The translations under genes were made by a program, and so were the position numbers. 64,000 nt of DNA. Origin: Guptibacillus hwajinpoensis (GTDB lineage Bacteria; Bacillota; Bacilli; Bacillales; Guptibacillaceae). Of this stretch, positions 42,112-50,826 are shown in pieces (position 1 is the first letter of the stretch; each line of letters opens with the position of its first letter). Where the stretch lies: the NCBI RefSeq assembly GCF_029277305.1, contig NZ_CP119526.1, one strand, 5' to 3'. The notes beneath the pieces were generated by a model. It saw only the letters and a program-made list of their open reading frames with translations, was not told the DNA's origin and ran no database searches.

Positions 42112-43914
42112 TTGAAACAAAATCGAAGAGCGAGGTTCCACTACTCGCAAGACACAGCAATAGAAAAGCAATTTAATTGGAAGCAAATGACGCGGCTACT
42201 TGGATATATGGATCCTTACAAGAAAAATTTGCTGCCAAAAGCGATTATCTCTATGCTTTTATCAACAGCTGTACGGTTAATTATACCTATTTTTATTGGG
42301 GTATTACTATTTGATCATGCGATTAAAGATCAAGATGAAACGCTGTTAGTTCAATTAATTATCGGGATTGCGGCCCTATACTTACTATCATGGGTTGCGA
42401 ACACCTATCGGATTAAATGGACGAATCAGCTTGGGCAGTATATTATCTATGACATTCGACAGGGGCTCTTTAAGCATATTCAACGCTTATCGCACGGCTT
42501 TTTCGATAAACGTTCTGCAGGATCAATTTTAGTCAGGATTATTAATGATGTTAATTCCATGCAGGAGCTATTCACAAGTGGTGTTATTAACCTATTAATG
42601 GATATTGTTCTACTGTTCGGCATTATTGTTATTATGTTTGTTCTTAGTCCTCAGTTAACACTCGCCATCATGATTATTCTGCCATTAATGTTTTTGATTT
42701 CGACAAGCTTGAGAAAGAGAATTCGCCGGTCGTGGCAGCAAGTTCGAATTAAACAGGCAAAACTCAATTCTCACTTAAACGAAAGCATACAAGGAATTCG
42801 TGTTACCCAATCTTACACGCAGGAAAAAGGAAACATGGAATTCTTTGAAGGTGTTAATCATGAGAATTACGCTAGCTGGAGAGATGCAACACAAAAAAGT
42901 GCATTTTTTAGACCATTCGTTGAAATGTCGAATGCGATTGGGACTGCAATTCTGATTTGGTTTGGTGTCTATCTAATTCAAAATGGAATGGACTATGGTG
43001 TATTTGTTACATTTGCTTTCTATCTAGGGATGTTTTGGGAGCCTATTTCACGTCTTGGTCAAGTTTACAACCAATTGCTCGTTGCAATGGCTTCCTCCGA
43101 GCGAATTTTTGAATTTCTAGACGAACAACCGAACGTACCTGAGAAAAAGAATGCTATTGAAATGAAGGAAATGAAAGGCGAAATTACATTTAAAGATGTT
43201 GAGTTTTCTTATGATGAAAGCCGTAAAGCTCTTCATGAAATGAGCCTGAAAATGAAGGCAGGCGAGACGGTTGCGCTTGTTGGGCATACTGGATCAGGTA
43301 AGTCGACAATTGCAAACTTAATCAGTCGATTCTACGATCCTACCAATGGAACAGTACGAATTGATGGAGTTGACCTAAAAGATGTTAAACTTGATAGCTT
43401 ACGAGAAAAGGTTAGCGTTGTACTCCAGGATACGTTTATCTTCTCAGGTACAATCATGGAAAATATTCGTTTCGGTCGACCTGATGCAACGGATGAAGAA
43501 GTGATAGAAGCCGCTGTTGCTGTTGGGGCGGATCATTTTATTAAACGATTGAGTAATGGGTATGCAACGGAAGTAGAAGAGCGAGGCAATGTTTTATCTG
43601 TAGGTGAACGACAGTTGCTATCTTTTGCTCGTGCACTCCTAGCAGATCCGAGAATTCTGATTCTCGATGAGGCAACAGCTAGCATTGATACAGAAACAGA
43701 ACTGAAAATCCAAAAGGCTCTTAACGTAGTACTCAAAGGAAGAACAGCCATCATGATTGCTCACCGACTTTCTACCATTCGTGAAGCTGATAATATTATT
43801 GTATTGGATCATGGACGAATACTAGAGCAGGGTAATCATGGCGAATTAATGCGTAGTGGTGGCACGTATTATGAACTTGTTAAGTCTCAGTTTAATATGA
43901 TGGACGCAGGATAA
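42112..43914 (+). CDS. ABC exporter half-transporter, catalytic-site subunit
   Basis: About 600 residues: a basic head, six membrane helices and an ATPase domain. Walker A is GHTGSGKST, Walker B LILDEATASID with the normal Glu, and the H-loop MIAHRLS. The signature is the unusual LSVGERQ, as expected when the partner site is degenerate. TTG 42112 follows GGGGTG; an in-frame TTG at 42094 overlaps the previous stop and is the alternative. It pairs with the gene before it. The substrate is unknown. Confidence 0.85.
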   Translation: MKQNRRARFHYSQDTAIEKQFNWKQMTRLLGYMDPYKKNLLPKAIISMLLSTAVRLIIPIFIGVLLFDHAIKDQDETLLVQLIIGIAALYLLSWVANTYRIKWTNQLGQYIIYDIRQGLFKHIQRLSHGFFDKRSAGSILVRIINDVNSMQELFTSGVINLLMDIVLLFGIIVIMFVLSPQLTLAIMIILPLMFLISTSLRKRIRRSWQQVRIKQAKLNSHLNESIQGIRVTQSYTQEKGNMEFFEGVNHENYASWRDATQKSAFFRPFVEMSNAIGTAILIWFGVYLIQNGMDYGVFVTFAFYLGMFWEPISRLGQVYNQLLVAMASSERIFEFLDEQPNVPEKKNAIEMKEMKGEITFKDVEFSYDESRKALHEMSLKMKAGETVALVGHTGSGKSTIANLISRFYDPTNGTVRIDGVDLKDVKLDSLREKVSVVLQDTFIFSGTIMENIRFGRPDATDEEVIEAAVAVGADHFIKRLSNGYATEVEERGNVLSVGERQLLSFARALLADPRILILDEATASIDTETELKIQKALNVVLKGRTAIMIAHRLSTIREADNIIVLDHGRILEQGNHGELMRSGGTYYELVKSQFNMMDAG

Positions 43915-43940
43915 AGAAGCCGGTAGCGGCTTCTTTTTTT
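43913..43940 (+). terminator. Terminator of the ABC pair
   Basis: AAAGAAGCCG pairs with CGGCTTCTTT across a 4-base loop, followed by T. Confidence 0.85.
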
Positions 43941-43941
43941 T

Positions 43942-44076
43942 GCTTATGTTAACAAACAGTGTTGATTTTTGGCTCATTTACGCCCTTTGGTGACCTTTCA
44001 GCAGAGCTGAAAGGCGATTGAAACTGAGGTTTCACTCGAATGAGCCAAAAATCGAGCAATATGAGCTAACATGGCC
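43942..44076. repeat. Repeat family B, copy 3
   Basis: TTGATTTTTGGCTCATTTACGCCC at the left (given in part) and GTTTCACTCGAATGAGCC at the right. The inner palindrome is CCTTTCAGCAGAGCTGAAAGG. It ends GAGCTAACATGGCC. Confidence 0.8.
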
Positions 44077-44083
44077 AATAAAT

Positions 44084-44117
44084 AAGGATCTCTCAATCAT
44101 TGCGCAATCCTTTTTTA
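44084..44117 (+). terminator. Imperfect terminator-like hairpin
   Basis: AAGGAT...CAAT-C-ATTG...ATCCTT plus T6. It resembles a decayed form of the perfect hairpin at 51827-51864, and both directly follow a family B end with GCCAATAAA. Confidence 0.45.
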
Positions 44118-44120
44118 ATA

Positions 44121-44282
44121 GGCTCTTTTCTAAAAGATTGTTGCTTTTGAAAGAATTTCTTATATAAAAAGCCACACTTCGCTAATTGGAGCGGAAGGAG
44201 GCTCACCGCCCGCCCCGCGGAAAGCGAGCATCCTGGAATGGAAATCAACTCGCAATAGCAACAATGTCTTCGAAAAGGGTCT
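44121..44282. repeat. Repeat family A, copy 6 (near full length)
   Basis: Tips GGCTCTTTTC and GAAAAGGGTC are inverted. The core has CGCTAATTGGAGCGGAAGGA and CACCGCCCGCCCCGCGGAAA, then GAGCATCCTGGAATGGAAAT. Confidence 0.85.
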
Positions 44283-44292
44283 AAATTATATA

Positions 44293-44314
44293 CTTTGTGA
44301 TACTTGTCACAAAG
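44293..44314 (+). promoter_or_regulatory. Rex operator (redox-sensing) before the cytochrome oxidase genes
   Basis: CTTTGTGA-TACTTG-TCACAAAG is a perfect inverted repeat. Its inner 18 bases fit the Rex site TTGTGA-N6-TCACAA. It overlaps the -35 of the candidate promoter at 44304-44332, so Rex would block transcription when NADH is low. Confidence 0.8.
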
Positions 44315-44332
44315 TTAGAGATAGGTCATAAT
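44304..44332 (+). promoter_or_regulatory. Candidate SigmaA promoter of the oxidase operon
   Basis: TTGTCA (44304-44309), a 17-base spacer and CATAAT (44327-44332), about 100 bases before the start codon. The -35 lies in the Rex site. Confidence 0.5.
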
Positions 44333-44434
44333 AAGGTTATTAACAAGCATATTATTTCAATCGTTTCTATTGATAGCAATGAGGGAAACAGATTAAGAGA
44401 TAACTAGAAAACGGAAGAAAAGGGGATGGACGAG

Positions 44435-45769
44435 TTGGATTTGGATTCAGCGATGCTAAGTCGTATGTTAACAAGCTTAACACTCGGATTTCATATTATC
44501 TTTGCAACACTAGGTGTAGGGGTTCCGCTATTAATTAGCTTAGCAGAATTTATTGGTATTAAACGGAATGATCCTTACTACACATTACTCGCTCGTCGAT
44601 GGACGAGGGGATTTGTTGTAACCGTCGCAGTTGGTGTTGTGACCGGAACAGCAATAGGACTTCAACTATCGCTATTATGGCCTAATTTCATGCAGCTTGC
44701 TGGACAGGTTATTAGTTTACCGCTATTCCTTGAAACGTTTGCTTTCTTCTTTGAAGCAATCTTTCTAGGAATCTACCTTTATACATGGGACCGGTTTAAG
44801 AAGCCGATTTATCACTGGATCATTTCAATACCAGTCATTATAGGGTCAACGCTTTCAGCAGTGTTTATTTCAACAGTGAATGCATTCATGAATGCTCCGC
44901 AAGGATTTACGATGGTCGGTGGTGTTTTGACGGATATCGAGCCACTCGTAGCCATGTTTAATCCAGCTACACCAACCAAGGTAGGGCATGTTGTGATGTC
45001 TGCCTATTTAACATCTGCAATGGTCCTTGCAGCGATAACAGCATTTAGTATGTTAAAAGGTAAGCGTAGCATCTATTATAAGAAAGCATTAAAACTTACA
45101 ATGACAGCTGGGTTTATTTTTGCAATTGGGACAGCGGTTATTGGAGACTTCTCGGGTAAGTTTCTTGCAGAATACCAACCTGAGAAATTAGCAGCTGCAG
45201 AGTGGCATTTTGAAACGACAGAAAATGCTGATCTTGTTGTTGGAGGATTTCTAGATCGAGAAACGGAAGAAGTAAAGTATGGCCTTGTTCTACCTAATTT
45301 CTTAAGTATTCTTGCTCATGGTAATCCAAATTCAGAAGTAATGGGGCTAGATCAAGTTCCGGAAGACGAAATTCCACCTTTATTTATTCACTACTTATTT
45401 GATGGAATGGTAGGAATAGGTATGTTCCTTGCAGCACTAACCTTTTTCTACATGATTGCCCTGCGATTAAAACGATTTAACGTAGAAAACAAGTGGCTGC
45501 TTCGATTAATTGTTCTAGCAGGACCACTTTCTGTGCTTGCTATTGAGTTTGGTTGGATATTCTCTGAAGTTGGTCGTCAGCCATGGATTTTATGGGATAT
45601 ACTCAGAACGGGACACGCAGCAACAACTTCTGATAGCGTTGGATTAATGTTTATCCTTTTCTTATTGCTATACATCGTGTTAGGCACACTTTGTGTAACA
45701 GTGCTCCGTAAAATGTTTAAATCAAATCCAGCAGAGAACGAGCTAGAGGAAATTGCGAGAACGAAATAA
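44435..45769 (+). CDS. ythA: Cytochrome bd/bb'-type quinol oxidase subunit I (YthA type)
   Basis: About 444 residues with nine or so membrane helices. SLTLGFHIIFATLGVGVPL carries the N-terminal heme-ligand His. VAVGVVTGTAIGLQLSLLWP and SLPLFLETFAFFFEAIFLG (proton-path Glu residues) fit the short-Q-loop, cyanide-insensitive/YthA branch rather than classical CydA. It reduces oxygen to water using menaquinol. AGGGG suggests TTG 44435, but ATG 44426 is possible with the GGAAG site. A Rex box lies upstream and subunit II follows. Confidence 0.87.
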   Translation: MDLDSAMLSRMLTSLTLGFHIIFATLGVGVPLLISLAEFIGIKRNDPYYTLLARRWTRGFVVTVAVGVVTGTAIGLQLSLLWPNFMQLAGQVISLPLFLETFAFFFEAIFLGIYLYTWDRFKKPIYHWIISIPVIIGSTLSAVFISTVNAFMNAPQGFTMVGGVLTDIEPLVAMFNPATPTKVGHVVMSAYLTSAMVLAAITAFSMLKGKRSIYYKKALKLTMTAGFIFAIGTAVIGDFSGKFLAEYQPEKLAAAEWHFETTENADLVVGGFLDRETEEVKYGLVLPNFLSILAHGNPNSEVMGLDQVPEDEIPPLFIHYLFDGMVGIGMFLAALTFFYMIALRLKRFNVENKWLLRLIVLAGPLSVLAIEFGWIFSEVGRQPWILWDILRTGHAATTSDSVGLMFILFLLLYIVLGTLCVTVLRKMFKSNPAENELEEIARTK

Positions 45770-45796
45770 AGAGGTCAGTTCGAGAGGGGTGAAGCA

Positions 45797-46816
45797 ATGG
45801 ACATTCAATTAGTAGGAATAACCGTACTTTGGGTTTTCCTTTACGGGTACTTAATTACGGCCTCCATCGATTTTGGAGCAGGTTTCTTTGCTTATTATGG
45901 GGAACTCACTGGACGTGAGCATATTATTAATAAAATTATTAGCCGTTATTTATCTCCGGTTTGGGAAGTAACGAACGTGTTTTTTGTTTTCTTTTTCGTT
46001 GGACTAGTCGGTTTCTTCCCAGATACAGCATATTATTATGGTACAGCTTTACTCGTTCCAGGTAGCATTGCAATTATTCTTATCGCCATACGGGGATCTT
46101 TCTATGCTTTTGGTAACTATGGCGCAAAGAAGAGTAGAGTATACACATTTCTATATGGCGTAACAGGATTATTAATTCCAGCATCTCTTTCAACAGCACT
46201 AACGCTATCGGAAGGAGGGTTCATTGAGGAGGTTAATGGAGAAGTTGTTTTCTTAGCAGGAGAACTATTTTCAAGCTTCTATTCATGGTCTGTTGTTCTT
46301 CTGGCAATTGTTTCTGTGCTCTTTATTAGCGCCGCCTTCCTTACGTATTATGCAAGCAGGGCGAACGATGAGCCCGCACTAGAGTTGCTACGAAAGTACG
46401 CGCTGTTCTGGAGTGCGCCAACGATTCTATCCAGTATCCTTGTTTTCGTAGCGCTTCAACAGCACAACCCAACTCATTTTGAACGCACTTTAGACTACGC
46501 GTGGTTTTTCATAGCGTCGTTATTAAGTTTTTTAATTGCAACATACCTGATTTTCAACAAAAAACGGTACGGAACGGCGTTTCTTTTTGTAATGTTACAG
46601 TTTTTCTTCGCCTTTTTTGGTTACGGAATTTCACATTTACCTTGGATTCTATATGATTATATTACAATCTACTCTGGGTATACGAATGAAACAACCGGTG
46701 TTTATCTTGTTATAGCCTTTATAGCAGGCCTTTGTCTTCTTGTGCCGTCGCTTATTCTGTTAATGAGGTTATTCCTATTTGATGCAGAATACGTAAAGGG
46801 GAACAAGTCGCAATGA
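45797..46816 (+). CDS. ythB: Cytochrome bd/bb'-type quinol oxidase subunit II (YthB type)
   Basis: A 339-residue protein with about eight membrane helices. The N-terminal helix VLWVFLYGYLITASIDFGAG is typical of subunit II, and SPVWEVTNVFFVFFFVGLVG follows. It supports assembly of the hemes bound by subunit I. GAGAGGGGTG precedes ATG, 27 bases after ythA. No cydCD-type export genes follow. Confidence 0.85.
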   Translation: MDIQLVGITVLWVFLYGYLITASIDFGAGFFAYYGELTGREHIINKIISRYLSPVWEVTNVFFVFFFVGLVGFFPDTAYYYGTALLVPGSIAIILIAIRGSFYAFGNYGAKKSRVYTFLYGVTGLLIPASLSTALTLSEGGFIEEVNGEVVFLAGELFSSFYSWSVVLLAIVSVLFISAAFLTYYASRANDEPALELLRKYALFWSAPTILSSILVFVALQQHNPTHFERTLDYAWFFIASLLSFLIATYLIFNKKRYGTAFLFVMLQFFFAFFGYGISHLPWILYDYITIYSGYTNETTGVYLVIAFIAGLCLLVPSLILLMRLFLFDAEYVKGNKSQ

Positions 46817-46823
46817 GAACGTA

Positions 46824-46851
46824 TTGACACTATGTATGAAAGTGGTAGGAT
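46824..46851 (+). promoter_or_regulatory. Promoter of ktrC
   Basis: TTGACA (46824-46829), a 16-base spacer and TAGGAT (46846-46851). The leader carries a hairpin, ACG-C-CTACCA pairing with TGGTAG-CGT (46864-46888). Confidence 0.65.
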
Positions 46852-46918
46852 AGAGTGGATAGTACGCCTACCATCTTGCTGGTAGCGTTTCTCTCTGGAT
46901 AAGTAGGAGGAATGTAGG

Positions 46919-47584
46919 TTGAAAAAGCAATTTGCTGTAATTGGACTCGGTCGTTTTGGTGGTAGTATATGTAAGTCATTAAGTCAGCAGGGAATGGAAG
47001 TACTTGCGATTGATATGGATGAGGATAAAGTGAATGAATTCTCATCAGTGGCAACGCATGCTGTAATCGCTGACTCGACAGACGAGAGTGTCTTAAAAAA
47101 CCTTGGTATTCGAAACTTCGATCATGTCATTGTAGCGATTGGAGATAATATTCAATCGAGTATTCTAACAACACTAATTCTTAAGGAATTAGGGGTTAGC
47201 AAAATCACTGTGAAAGCACAGAATGATTACCATGAAAAAGTGTTAAATAAAATTGGAGCGGATAAAATTGTGCATCCTGAACGCGATATGGGTGTTCGAA
47301 TCGCGCACAATATCGTCTCTAATAGCGTATTAGATTACTTGGAACTATCAGATGAGCATAGCATCGTTGAGCTTATTGCTAATTCTAGAATGGATAATAA
47401 ATCGATTATTGAACTGGATATTCGTGCTAAGTACGGGGCGAATATTGTAGCTATTAAAAATGGCGATGAGATCATCGTTTCACCACAAGCCGATCAAAAG
47501 ATCTATAAAGGTGATATTCTAATTGTTATTGGCTCTGACCAGGATATTAATCGTCTTGAACGCCAATTATTAAATCGTGATTAA
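46919..47584 (+). CDS. ktrC: Ktr potassium channel gating subunit KtrC
   Basis: A 221-residue RCK protein. The N-terminal nucleotide-binding motif is VIGLGRFGGSICKSLS, with acidic strand end AIDMDED. VIVAIGDNIQSSILTTLILK continues RCK_N, and the RCK_C domain (after GADKIVHPERDMG) binds c-di-AMP in B. subtilis. It gates the membrane partner KtrD, which is not in the window. TTG 46919 follows AGGAGG by 8 bases. The position next to rnjA matches B. subtilis ykqB. Confidence 0.88.
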   Translation: MKKQFAVIGLGRFGGSICKSLSQQGMEVLAIDMDEDKVNEFSSVATHAVIADSTDESVLKNLGIRNFDHVIVAIGDNIQSSILTTLILKELGVSKITVKAQNDYHEKVLNKIGADKIVHPERDMGVRIAHNIVSNSVLDYLELSDEHSIVELIANSRMDNKSIIELDIRAKYGANIVAIKNGDEIIVSPQADQKIYKGDILIVIGSDQDINRLERQLLNRD

Positions 47585-47599
47585 TACGTATAGAACATA

Positions 47600-47634
47600 A
47601 AAAAACAGCCTGTCGGAATGACAGGCTGTTTTTT
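47600..47634. terminator. Bidirectional terminator
   Basis: AAAAACAGCCTGTC pairs with GACAGGCTGTTTTT around GGAAT, between ktrC and rnjA. Confidence 0.9.
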
Positions 47635-47640
47635 GGTTTA

Positions 47641-49308
47641 TTAAATTTCCATAATGATCGGAAGGATCATTGGACGACGCTTTGTTTTCTCGTATAAGAA
47701 AGGAGCTAATGTATCAGTGATTTCATTTTTGATTTCTGACCACTGACTTGTGCGTTTTTCCATTACTCCGTTTAGATGCTTCGATAAGATCTCTTGAGCA
47801 TCATTGATAAGGTCACCAGATTCTCTCATATAGACAAATCCTCTTGAAATGATGTCTGGTCCAGAAAGAATTTTGAACTCTTTCATGTTAATAGAAACAA
47901 CTACAATAACAAGACCTTCTTCAGAAAGAATCTTTCTGTCACGAAGAACGATATTACCGATATCGCCAATTCCTTTTCCGTCAACATAAACAGAACCGGA
48001 TGGGATTTTTCCGCTTATTGAAGCTTCATTCTCGCTAAGTGCAAGCACTTCACCATTATCCATGATAAAGGAGTGATCTTGCGGGATACCGCAATCTTGA
48101 GCAAGCTTTGTATGCATTTTTAACATGCGATACTCACCGTGGATGGGCATAAAGAACTTCGGCTTAATTAGACGGAGCATAAGTTTCTGCTCATCTTGTC
48201 CACCATGACCAGAAGTATGAATGTCGCTAAGCTTATGGTGAATAACGTCTGCACCAGCACGAGAGAGTTGGTTGATAATTCTAGAAACACTAACCTGGTT
48301 ACCAGGAATAGGTGAAGAAGAGAATACAACCGTATCTCCGGGGATGATCTGAATTTGACGATGTGTTGCATTAGCAATTCTAGAAAGTGCTGCCATCGGT
48401 TCGCCCTGACTACCAGTACAAAGAATTGTAACTTTGTTCTCAGGTAGGCGGTTAATTTGGTGTGCATCAATAAAAGTATCTTTTGGAGCGTTAATATAAC
48501 CAAGCTCTTGACCAATCGTGATGTTTGCTTCCATGCTTCGACCAAATACTGCAACTTTACGTCCATTTTCTACGGCAGCTTCAACAACTTGCTGTAGACG
48601 GTGTATGTTCGATGCAAATGTTGCGAATATAACACGTCCATCAACTTTTCTGAAGATGTCCTGAATCGTTTCGCCAACACGGCGTTCTGACATTGTGAAT
48701 CCAGGCACTTCACTGTTTGTACTATCTGAAAGAAGAGCAAGAACGCCTTCTTTACCGATTTCAGCCATTTTAGTTAAGTTAGCTGGTTCTCCAACTGGAG
48801 TAAAGTCGAACTTAAAGTCACCAGTGTGAACAATGTTACCAGGTGGTGTCTTTACTACAACACCGTAAGAATCTGGAATACTGTGAGTTGTTCTAAAGAA
48901 CATAACGGATGTTTTTCTAAATTTAATGATGTCTTCTTCTGTAATTTCATTTAGTGATGCACCACGTAGAAGGCCATGCTCTTCAAGTTTATTACGAATA
49001 AACCCAAGTGCAAGCTTTCCACCGTAGATAGGTACATTAATTTCACGAAGCAAGTAAGGGATGCCGCCTATGTGATCTTCGTGGCCGTGGGTAATAAATA
49101 ATCCTTTGATCTTATCTTGATTTTTAACAAGGTAAGAGTAGTCAGGAATAACATAGTCAATTCCTAATAACTCCTCTTCAGGGAATTTAATTCCTGCGTC
49201 AACAAGAATAATTTCATCCTGAAACTGAATTCCGTACATGTTTTTACCGATCTCTCCGAGTCCGCCTAATGCGAAAACGGCTGTTTGATGATTTTTAACA
49301 AATTTCAT
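47641..49308 (-). CDS. rnjA: Ribonuclease J1
   Basis: A 555-residue metallo-beta-lactamase/beta-CASP nuclease. It has ALGGLGEIGKNMYGI, the zinc-site motif THGHEDHIGG (near 74), SDSTNSEVPG, the beta-CASP segment GSQGEPMAAL, HTSGHGG and PIHGEYRML. It has 5'-3' exonuclease and endonuclease activity in mRNA decay and rRNA maturation. GGAG is 12 bases upstream of ATG, and the gene is 3 bases from rpoY, as in B. subtilis. Confidence 0.95.
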   Translation of the reverse strand: MKFVKNHQTAVFALGGLGEIGKNMYGIQFQDEIILVDAGIKFPEEELLGIDYVIPDYSYLVKNQDKIKGLFITHGHEDHIGGIPYLLREINVPIYGGKLALGFIRNKLEEHGLLRGASLNEITEEDIIKFRKTSVMFFRTTHSIPDSYGVVVKTPPGNIVHTGDFKFDFTPVGEPANLTKMAEIGKEGVLALLSDSTNSEVPGFTMSERRVGETIQDIFRKVDGRVIFATFASNIHRLQQVVEAAVENGRKVAVFGRSMEANITIGQELGYINAPKDTFIDAHQINRLPENKVTILCTGSQGEPMAALSRIANATHRQIQIIPGDTVVFSSSPIPGNQVSVSRIINQLSRAGADVIHHKLSDIHTSGHGGQDEQKLMLRLIKPKFFMPIHGEYRMLKMHTKLAQDCGIPQDHSFIMDNGEVLALSENEASISGKIPSGSVYVDGKGIGDIGNIVLRDRKILSEEGLVIVVVSINMKEFKILSGPDIISRGFVYMRESGDLINDAQEILSKHLNGVMEKRTSQWSEIKNEITDTLAPFLYEKTKRRPMILPIIMEI

Positions 49309-49311
49309 AGT

Positions 49312-49521
49312 CTATACATTCTCCAATTCAAAGTGCTCTGATTTTTGCTCAAACTCAAGAAATTCATCTTCTACGGTTTGAATAAATTCGATGTTATGGT
49401 TACGTTCCTTTAATTTGTAACGAACTTCCCGTTCAGAATTAGCCTCAACGTACAGGCTCTTTGTTCGTTCTCTTACAGGAACCTCCTCTTTAGTGTCCTG
49501 ATAAAAAACTTTATAAATCAT
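49312..49521 (-). CDS. rpoY: RNA polymerase epsilon subunit
   Basis: A 69-residue YkzG/RpoY. MIYKVFYQDTKEEVPVRERT, SLYVEANSEREVRYKLKERN and NIEFIQTVEDEFLEFE match. It binds RNA polymerase in Firmicutes. AAGGAGAG precedes ATG. It is co-transcribed with rnjA. Confidence 0.93.
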   Translation of the reverse strand: MIYKVFYQDTKEEVPVRERTKSLYVEANSEREVRYKLKERNHNIEFIQTVEDEFLEFEQKSEHFELENV

Positions 49522-49886
49522 TCTAAATCTCTCCTTAACTCAGACAATTTGTGTGCATCTCCATTTATTATATAGGAAATTGGTTTCTTTTTCATGTTTC
49601 TAGTGATATTTCCATTATAATTAGGAGAATTTGCACGATTTATTGAAAAAAAACGTTATTCAATAGAGTGTTTTGGTTGTGGGAAAAGTACATTTCTCCA
49701 CGTTTGCTTTAGTTTACGCTTCATTTTTCGATACAAGTTTCTCATCCTTTCTTTTTTATTGGCTATTGTTATTATTTATCAGTACTCTATGAATTAGTTT
49801 GGAAAAAGGTGGGAATAAGTACCGAGAGACAGAAGTATGCATTTCCTGTACCATGTAAGAGGATGCATGAGTAGAGGAGTGGAGCC
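49522..49886. other. Intergenic region between rpoY and the EamA gene
   Basis: It carries the start region of rpoY-rnjA. TATAAT on the minus strand at about 49567-49573 and again near 49616 are possible -10 boxes without strong -35s. It also holds the small minus-strand frame at 49656-49745. Nothing else is evident. Confidence 0.4.
49656..49745 (-). CDS. Possible very small basic protein
   Basis: A 29-codon frame, MRNLYRKMKRKLKQTWRNVL, then FPQPKHSIE. It is strongly basic and amphipathic. AAAGGATG lies at the ATG, and a TTG 9 bases later is better spaced. No homologue is recalled. It could be a membrane-associated peptide or chance. Confidence 0.3.
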   Translation of the reverse strand: MRNLYRKMKRKLKQTWRNVLFPQPKHSIE

Positions 49887-50792
49887 GTGAGACTTTTTGC
49901 AGCACTAATTTCATTAAGTTTAATTTGGGGCATGTCTTTCATGTTTATTAAATTAATTGTACCAGTTGTTGGACCATGGGGAGTTGTTTTTTATCGATGC
50001 CTACTTGGTGCTAGCGCAATCTTTATCTATCTCCTTATAAGAGGAAGGGTTTTAGAGTTGAAGAAGAAGCTACCGTGGGGTAGTCTGATCCTTGTAGGAA
50101 TAATGAACGCAATCATTCCCTGGGGAATGATTGCATTAAGTGAAGAACGGATATCAAGCAGCCTTGCTGCAACATTAAATGCTACAACTCCGCTTTTCAC
50201 AACTGTGCTTGGTGCCCTTTTCTTTGGGCGAATTCTAAAAGGTAAACAATGGTCTGGAATTATTGTGGGTTTTATTGGAATCCTTTTTCTAATTGATCTC
50301 GATCTAACAGCGTTATTTAAAGAAGATTGGCGCGGTATTGTTCCTATGTTGTTTGCTACAGCTTGCTATGGCTTTGCTTCTCAATATGCAAAAAAGAAAC
50401 TTACAGCTGTCCCTGTAGACGTTCTTGCTCTCATTACATTATCGGTAGGAGCCCTTGGCGGATTAACTCTTATGTATTTAACGGGTGAAGGGACTGAGCA
50501 GTTTACGTTACTGCTTCAACGTGATATTCTAATATCGCTATTTGGTCTTGGTGTACTTGGATCAGGCATAGCGTATCTGTTGTTCTATTATATGATTCAA
50601 AAAGGTAGCGCTGAATTCGCGACGCTTGTAACATACCTTGTACCTGTAACGGCTTTGATTTGGGGAAGTACCTATTTAAATGAAGCTATTACAATCCCAA
50701 TGATAGTTGGTCTGCTATGTGTTTTTGCAGGGGTATACATGTCTAGTCGATCTACAAAAATTGCGCGAAATTCTTATAAGAAATCTGCCTAA
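49887..50792 (+). CDS. EamA/DMT-family permease
   Basis: A 301-residue protein with ten membrane helices in two EamA repeats. The first has LISLSLIWGMSFMFIK and ISSSLAATLNATTPLFTTVL. The second has YFASQYAKKK-like and GSAEFATLVTYLVPVTALIW segments. It is probably a metabolite exporter; the substrate is unknown. GTG 49887 follows AGAGGAGTGGAG. It is an insert relative to the B. subtilis rnjA-ykrA order. Confidence 0.83.
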   Translation: MRLFAALISLSLIWGMSFMFIKLIVPVVGPWGVVFYRCLLGASAIFIYLLIRGRVLELKKKLPWGSLILVGIMNAIIPWGMIALSEERISSSLAATLNATTPLFTTVLGALFFGRILKGKQWSGIIVGFIGILFLIDLDLTALFKEDWRGIVPMLFATACYGFASQYAKKKLTAVPVDVLALITLSVGALGGLTLMYLTGEGTEQFTLLLQRDILISLFGLGVLGSGIAYLLFYYMIQKGSAEFATLVTYLVPVTALIWGSTYLNEAITIPMIVGLLCVFAGVYMSSRSTKIARNSYKKSA

Positions 50793-50826
50793 GGCTGATT
50801 AAAATAATAAAGATAGGTGAGATAAG

